Below, piece after piece: positions 18,494 through 22,299 of a DNA stretch of 22,299 bases. Source of the stretch: CAJBLF01 sp964495825 (GTDB taxonomy: Bacteria; Patescibacteriota; Gracilibacteria; Absconditabacterales; Absconditicoccaceae); the NCBI GenBank assembly GCA_964495825.1, contig CAZBWI010000030.1, positions 1 to 22,299 of the forward strand, in the 5' to 3' direction. The notes under the pieces are model-generated. The model had not been told where the DNA came from. It saw only the letters and a program-made list of their open reading frames with translations, and searched no databases. Each line of letters starts with the position of its first letter. Position 1 is the stretch's first letter. A program made the position numbers and the translations under genes.

Positions 18494-19675
18494 ATGATCG
18501 GTAATATCATAGGGAGGATCCTTTTCCGTATATGACTCTCGTTGGGGAACGTCATCCGTTTTTTCAAGAAGTGAAATCGTGTGCGCTTGCGTACGACACA
18601 TATGGTCGTTTTCAATAGGTCCGATAGGATTGGCGATGCGGTCATCACTAAACCGCTGTTCGAGCTTTTCAGGGATTTCTCCAAAAATCATAATCCGCAT
18701 ATGGAGATACATATCCTTTCTTCTTCCCTTAATCATAGCATCCTCAAAGATCTGCCGTGATGCACTGTTTCCATAAAGAAACATATCCTGAAGGATGTTG
18801 ATAGCGTTTTCCTTCTGATCGTGAAACAATTGCGACGCATGATATTGTCGATGTTCAAGCCAAACAAAGGGAAATCCTATGATAAGGTGTTTGTCGATCT
18901 GATAGGGGAGGCTGACGTCATAAAAGAATATTACGATGAGTGATATGCCTGTCTCTGACCAAATATGTATCTGAATACGACATTCCTTTCATATGCTCTG
19001 CCTTACAATTATCGCTGACCTGTGGTCAAGAATCTCATCGATTTCTATATAGATCTCATTGACGGATGATTCAATCTCTCATGAGCGTTCCGCTCGTATG
19101 TGTATGATCATATCCAGGCATTTTACGATATCGACGACAATGTATCCAAAAAAGGTATGATGATCTTTGTCGGCAACAAAAAACGGAAAAATCTTGATGA
19201 GGCCACTTGGACGACTCTTATATGATCGCTCAGCAAGCATTTTCCTGATGAAACGATCTCTGTGATAGACGACGATACCAACGCTCTTTACAATATGTTT
19301 CAAAGCGAGCGTTTTGCGTGAAATGTCCATCTCATCAAAAATACCTTCTCTCTGGATGAATTCAAACGTTTCGCATCCGGATTCAGGTTCATCCTATGAA
19401 CGGACGGCGGCGGCATGAATCTCATCAGGAGTATGACCAATACGCTGATCATCTATCCTAGCTGACCTGAAAATTATAGGGTGCGGAGTTGGTTCGTATG
19501 AAAGGTGTCTCATCCATCGAAAGAGATGAAAAGCGGCAAATTAGGTCTGCACATCGATGAGGTCCTGTGAAAAAAATTCTGATATATCTATAAACAGCAC
19601 ATATCTGATCCTTATTCAGGACAGGAGTCTGATTTGGAACGTTTAATATTTTCTTTCCTTGCCGGATTGGATTAA
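18494..19675 (+). CDS. Divergent GT9 family glycosyltransferase with hydrophobic N-terminus (code 25)
   Basis: From ATG 18494 the product has 393 residues; starts at 18443 or 18446 would add up to 17. An amphipathic segment (about 2-24) resembles that of the GT9 protein at 11770. VVFNRSDRIGDAVITKPLF carries the GT9 Asp (Asp48). MIFVGNKKRKNL and FKRFASGFRFILGTDGGGMNL (TDGGGMNL at 303-310), then IIYPSGPENYRVRSW, form a modified sugar-nucleotide site. More than ten glycines are TGA. It stands alone on the plus strand between two minus-strand operons. Its stop codon overlaps that of the convergent FkbM gene. By context it belongs to the glycan pathway; its precise sugar is unknown. Confidence 0.84.
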
Positions 19676-20511
19676 TGATGCTTCTGGAATAGATAGTCGG
19701 CATGCGTGATTCTTTCTCTCTTGAATCATAGTTCCTGCATCAGCTCCAATGTCTTCTCTCTATTTGGATCATCATCGAAGATCTCCACTATGATATCGAC
19801 GTCCTTGATTCTCCTGAGCGTCTCTTTCATTCATTTCAATACCTGATATTCGTGTCCCTCCACATCTATCATTATCAATTTCATTTCTTCTGGCGTAATA
19901 CCCAAATCGAGATCATCGAATACTTTGGTCTCTATCGATATGACGTCATCTGCTATCTCATTTTCCTGCAGTATATGGCTATGCCCATCATGATGCTGGA
20001 TGTAGGTAAATCTTTTAGTCTCTGCTATGTCGCTCAGTCAGAAGTTGTATAATTTCGTTTTGTCCTCTATCCCTGAAAGCAAGGTATTTATCTTCAGATA
20101 TCTGAACGTCTCTTTGGATGGTTCGAAGGCTACTCATTCGTACCCATATACTTTCACAAATTCCACCAGCCATCTTCCTATGTGGCATCATATGTTTATG
20201 AAAGCTCTTTTCTTGTCTTTGTTCCTTTTGTAGTTTCTGACCATGATCCTTTTGACAGGTGTTTCATAATCCTTTGTGAGGACGGAATATCCGTTAGGTG
20301 TTTTCGCTATGAATGTTCCGAAAGGTGTCTTGAATAATGTCTCTTTTCCTCGTTTTTTCGATAGCTTTTGCGCAAATCTTCTTAGCTTCTTTTCACAGCA
20401 TATCCTGCTTGTTATCGGAAGTATTCCAAGCAGTATGATCATTTTCATGGTGAATCGGAAGCTTCCTGTGTACTTGAAGAATTCTCGCGATCTTTTCGCT
20501 AACTTATACAT
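19672..20511 (-). CDS. FkbM family methyltransferase, second copy (code 25)
   Basis: The 279-residue protein has an N-terminal region with a hydrophobic patch (22-34) and then the methyltransferase fold. AFINIGCHIGRW (103-114) is SAM motif I, with Gly108 coded by TGA. VAFEPSKETF is motif II. IMIDVEGHEYQVLKG (213-227) is the FkbM signature. It is only distantly similar to the copy at 13975, so it is not a recent duplicate. It follows the flippase by 46 bases on the minus strand. Its TAA and the TAA of the opposing GT9 gene share the self-complementary TTAA at 19672-19675. A role in O-methylation of the surface glycan is inferred. Confidence 0.9.
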
Positions 20512-20557
20512 CCTTGTTTTTTGAAAAAAATATAAAATATCGATTTGTGCTGATCGA

Positions 20558-22087
20558 TTATTTCCTTATCTTCTTGATTTCATTTTTGAGTGCTATCGCT
20601 TTTTTCCGATTCATTATCCCTATCAACAGGAAGAACGCTGCTACTAGCGCTATTCATTTCCGTAGATTGTCGTATCTCATGATGTCGTTGAAAATGAATA
20701 TCTTTCATTTGATATATCGGATCACTGCTCATAGAAAGCTCATAAATACCATATTTCTGATGACGAACCATCGGTCGATAGGTATGCTTATCTGTTTCTT
20801 GAGCTTGAGATAGCTTAATGCAAACAGGCTTGTCTGTCCTATGCAAAAACCGATTATCGCACCGTATATCCCTATCCGTGGGATGCAACATATCGTTGTT
20901 GTCACTGCTAATACTGTCGATATCAATAACATCTTGACCCTTTCCCTTATCTTGCCCATACCCGCCAATACAGAGAGGTTGAATACGAGAAGATTATTGA
21001 ATACTACGAATATCGAGCTTATCATGAGAAGCATTCAGCTTATCACGAATTTTTTTCAGAATACGATGAGCGCTACCTCTTTTCACAAAACAAAGAAGAG
21101 AATGGCAATACTGAAACTCAGTACGGAAAAGTACGTATAGAAAAAATTAAACAATAGAGAAAGCTTTTTGTCGTCTTTTTTGCTCACCAACTCTGAGACT
21201 ATAGGGAATATGAGTCCCATGATGGGTCATATCACCACGCCGGCTATACCGAAGAGACTCAGAAAGTTCGTATAATATCAGGCAGATTCCGGTCCCATCA
21301 TGACTATGGTTATTTGCTGTATCACTTGTCAGAACAGATTCGCTACGTTCAGTCAGAGAAAGCATCGTAAGGCGTATTTCGTGTATTCTCTGAGCATAGG
21401 TTTCTCTATGATGATTTTACCTTTCAATACCTGTTTCCTATATTTCCTGAAAAAGATGAATCCTCCGATCATTATGCCGACCAGGAGTCACAATATCCGG
21501 TTGAGACTGTAATTCGCTATGTTGCCAGCTCCGGTTATGAAGAAAAAAAACGTGAATCATAGTATCGCCCGATTCCTTATCAGTTCCGTAAGCTGATAGC
21601 TGAAAGTGTCTTGGAACGCTATGAAGACACTTTGCATGGTCTGAAGGATATTTATTCCTAAGAAGTAGAAACAGAAATATTTCAGTATCGTTTCCGCTCC
21701 GGGACTATGCAAGTAATGCTGCGCTATCCGTGGCGCTCATAGCCGGATGAAGACGACGATGATGGCGGCGGTGAATACTTGTACGAAAAGACTTAGGTAA
21801 ATAGCGGTTTTTGCATAATCATACTGTTTTTTGATCCGATATCTTGGGAGAAAATATTGCAGGCTCTCTGTCAGTCATAGATCATTGTAGACATTCAACA
21901 ATCCTATCAAACTGACTATACTATAGAGTATTCCCACTTCCGCTACCGATAGCGAATTCGAGATGATCACCTTGATAAGATATCCTGCTGGTGCAGCAAG
22001 GTATACGAAAAGGTATAATCGGAATCATTTCTTGATCAGTTTGTGTCCTAATGGTTGATCTGGTAGCAGCTCCAATTCTCCTTCCAT
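20558..22087 (-). CDS. Wzx-like polysaccharide flippase (code 25)
   Basis: The 509-residue protein has 12-14 hydrophobic segments in the MATE/MVF pattern of Wzx and RfbX oligosaccharide-lipid transporters. SLIGLLNVYNDLGLTESLQYFLPRY (shown in parts: NVYNDLGL, ESLQYFLPRY) near residues 60-85 is the conserved first loop of these proteins. Other typical features are FGQVIQQITI, PIMGLIFPIVSEL and LAGMGKIRERVK. It moves undecaprenyl-linked glycan across the cytoplasmic membrane. About eighteen glycines are TGA codons. The gene heads the minus-strand pair with FkbM. Together with the GT9, exostosin-like and heptose genes it argues for a complete export route for a locally built oligosaccharide. Confidence 0.9.
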
Positions 22088-22116
22088 TTTCGGGATACGA
22101 TTAAAAATGCCATGTC

Positions 22117-22144
22117 ATGGTATCAAAACCCTTCCATTTTTCAA
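22117..22144 (-). promoter_or_regulatory. Putative promoter of the flippase gene
   Basis: On the minus strand TTGAAA (22144-22139) and TACCAT (22122-22117) are 16 bases apart, with a TG in the extended -10 position. It lies about 30 bases before the start at 22087. Confidence 0.35.
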
Positions 22145-22228
22145 TTGTAAATTATTGCGTAAAAATTTAAGTTCGAAATGCACAGGAAGTAAATATAAGC
22201 AAAAGTATTTATTTCCGTGAGATGGAAA

Positions 22229-22299
22229 ATGGCGCATACACAGTTATCTAAAGAAGAAAGAGAACTTATAGCAATACATTACAGTCAATGATCGAGTTA
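22229..22299 (+). CDS. IS30-like transposase, N-terminal fragment cut by the window end (code 25)
   Basis: Only 23 codons are visible: AHTQLSKEERELIAIHYSQG and a short remainder. This matches the helix-turn-helix start of IS30 family transposases (pattern QLTLEERxxI...GxSxxxIA). The glycine after SQ, at codon 22, is coded by TGA, so the element appears adapted to this host's code. The AT-rich region just before it, 22140-22228, probably holds the left end of the insertion sequence, but without the right end the inverted repeat cannot be defined. The call rests on a short match. Confidence 0.6.

Noticed and set aside
18428..18829. Overlapping minus-strand frames upstream of the methyltransferase
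   Set aside because: Apart from the short segment starting at 18435, which is discussed as a possible frameshifted start, they are antisense to the N-terminal half of the GT9 gene at 18494 and show no domain.
22079..22140. Repeated CTTCCATTTT (22081-22090 and 22131-22140) as a target-site duplication of the IS
   Set aside because: Both copies lie on the same side of the transposase, so they cannot flank the element; likely chance in AT-rich DNA.

Overview
The window reads coherently only if UGA is translated as glycine (genetic code 25). In at least fifteen genes, in-frame TGA codons fall where the protein family requires glycine: the Walker A of TsaE, the helix-hairpin-helix of a 5' nuclease, GAGDTF of the heptose kinase, HPGH of its nucleotidyltransferase, and motif I of a methyltransferase. 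All recognised genes end in TAA or TAG. This places the DNA in the Gracilibacteria / Absconditabacteria (SR1) part of the Patescibacteria (CPR). No rRNA, tRNA or CRISPR array was recognised. Coordinates below are for code 25 reading frames; ordinary code 11 gene calls would shatter most of these genes.

Left part (1-9692). First comes a secreted 636-residue protein with a Bacteroidota-type T9SS sorting domain. It stands out: it has no in-frame TGA at all and the clearest Shine-Dalgarno of the window. Two terminators and a perfect consensus promoter (2331-2359) lead to a large surface protein rich in Thr-Gly and Tyr motifs. Then follow tsaE on the minus strand, an intergenic patch of REP-like repeats, a stand-alone 5'-3' exonuclease, and a four-gene membrane set: an unknown membrane protein, a GT-C type transferase, a GtrA flippase and a GT2 enzyme. 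The last three look like a lipid-linked-sugar glycosylation module.

Middle and right part (9710-22087). A good promoter drives gmhA, rfaE1 (heptose-7-P kinase), rfaE2 (heptose-1-P nucleotidyltransferase), two GT9 heptosyltransferase-like genes and an FkbM methyltransferase. A convergent minus-strand operon encodes a SAM methyltransferase, a GT9 protein, an exostosin-like transferase and a further probable glycosyltransferase. A fourth GT9 gene faces a minus-strand pair, a Wzx-like flippase and a second FkbM methyltransferase. Together these form a surface-glycan locus: make activated heptose, build and methylate the oligosaccharide, and flip it across the membrane. Such a heptose-based system is unexpected in a small-genome CPR bacterium presumed to lack LPS.

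Right edge (22229-22299). The start of an IS30-like transposase gene, also carrying an in-frame TGA at a glycine position, runs out of the window.
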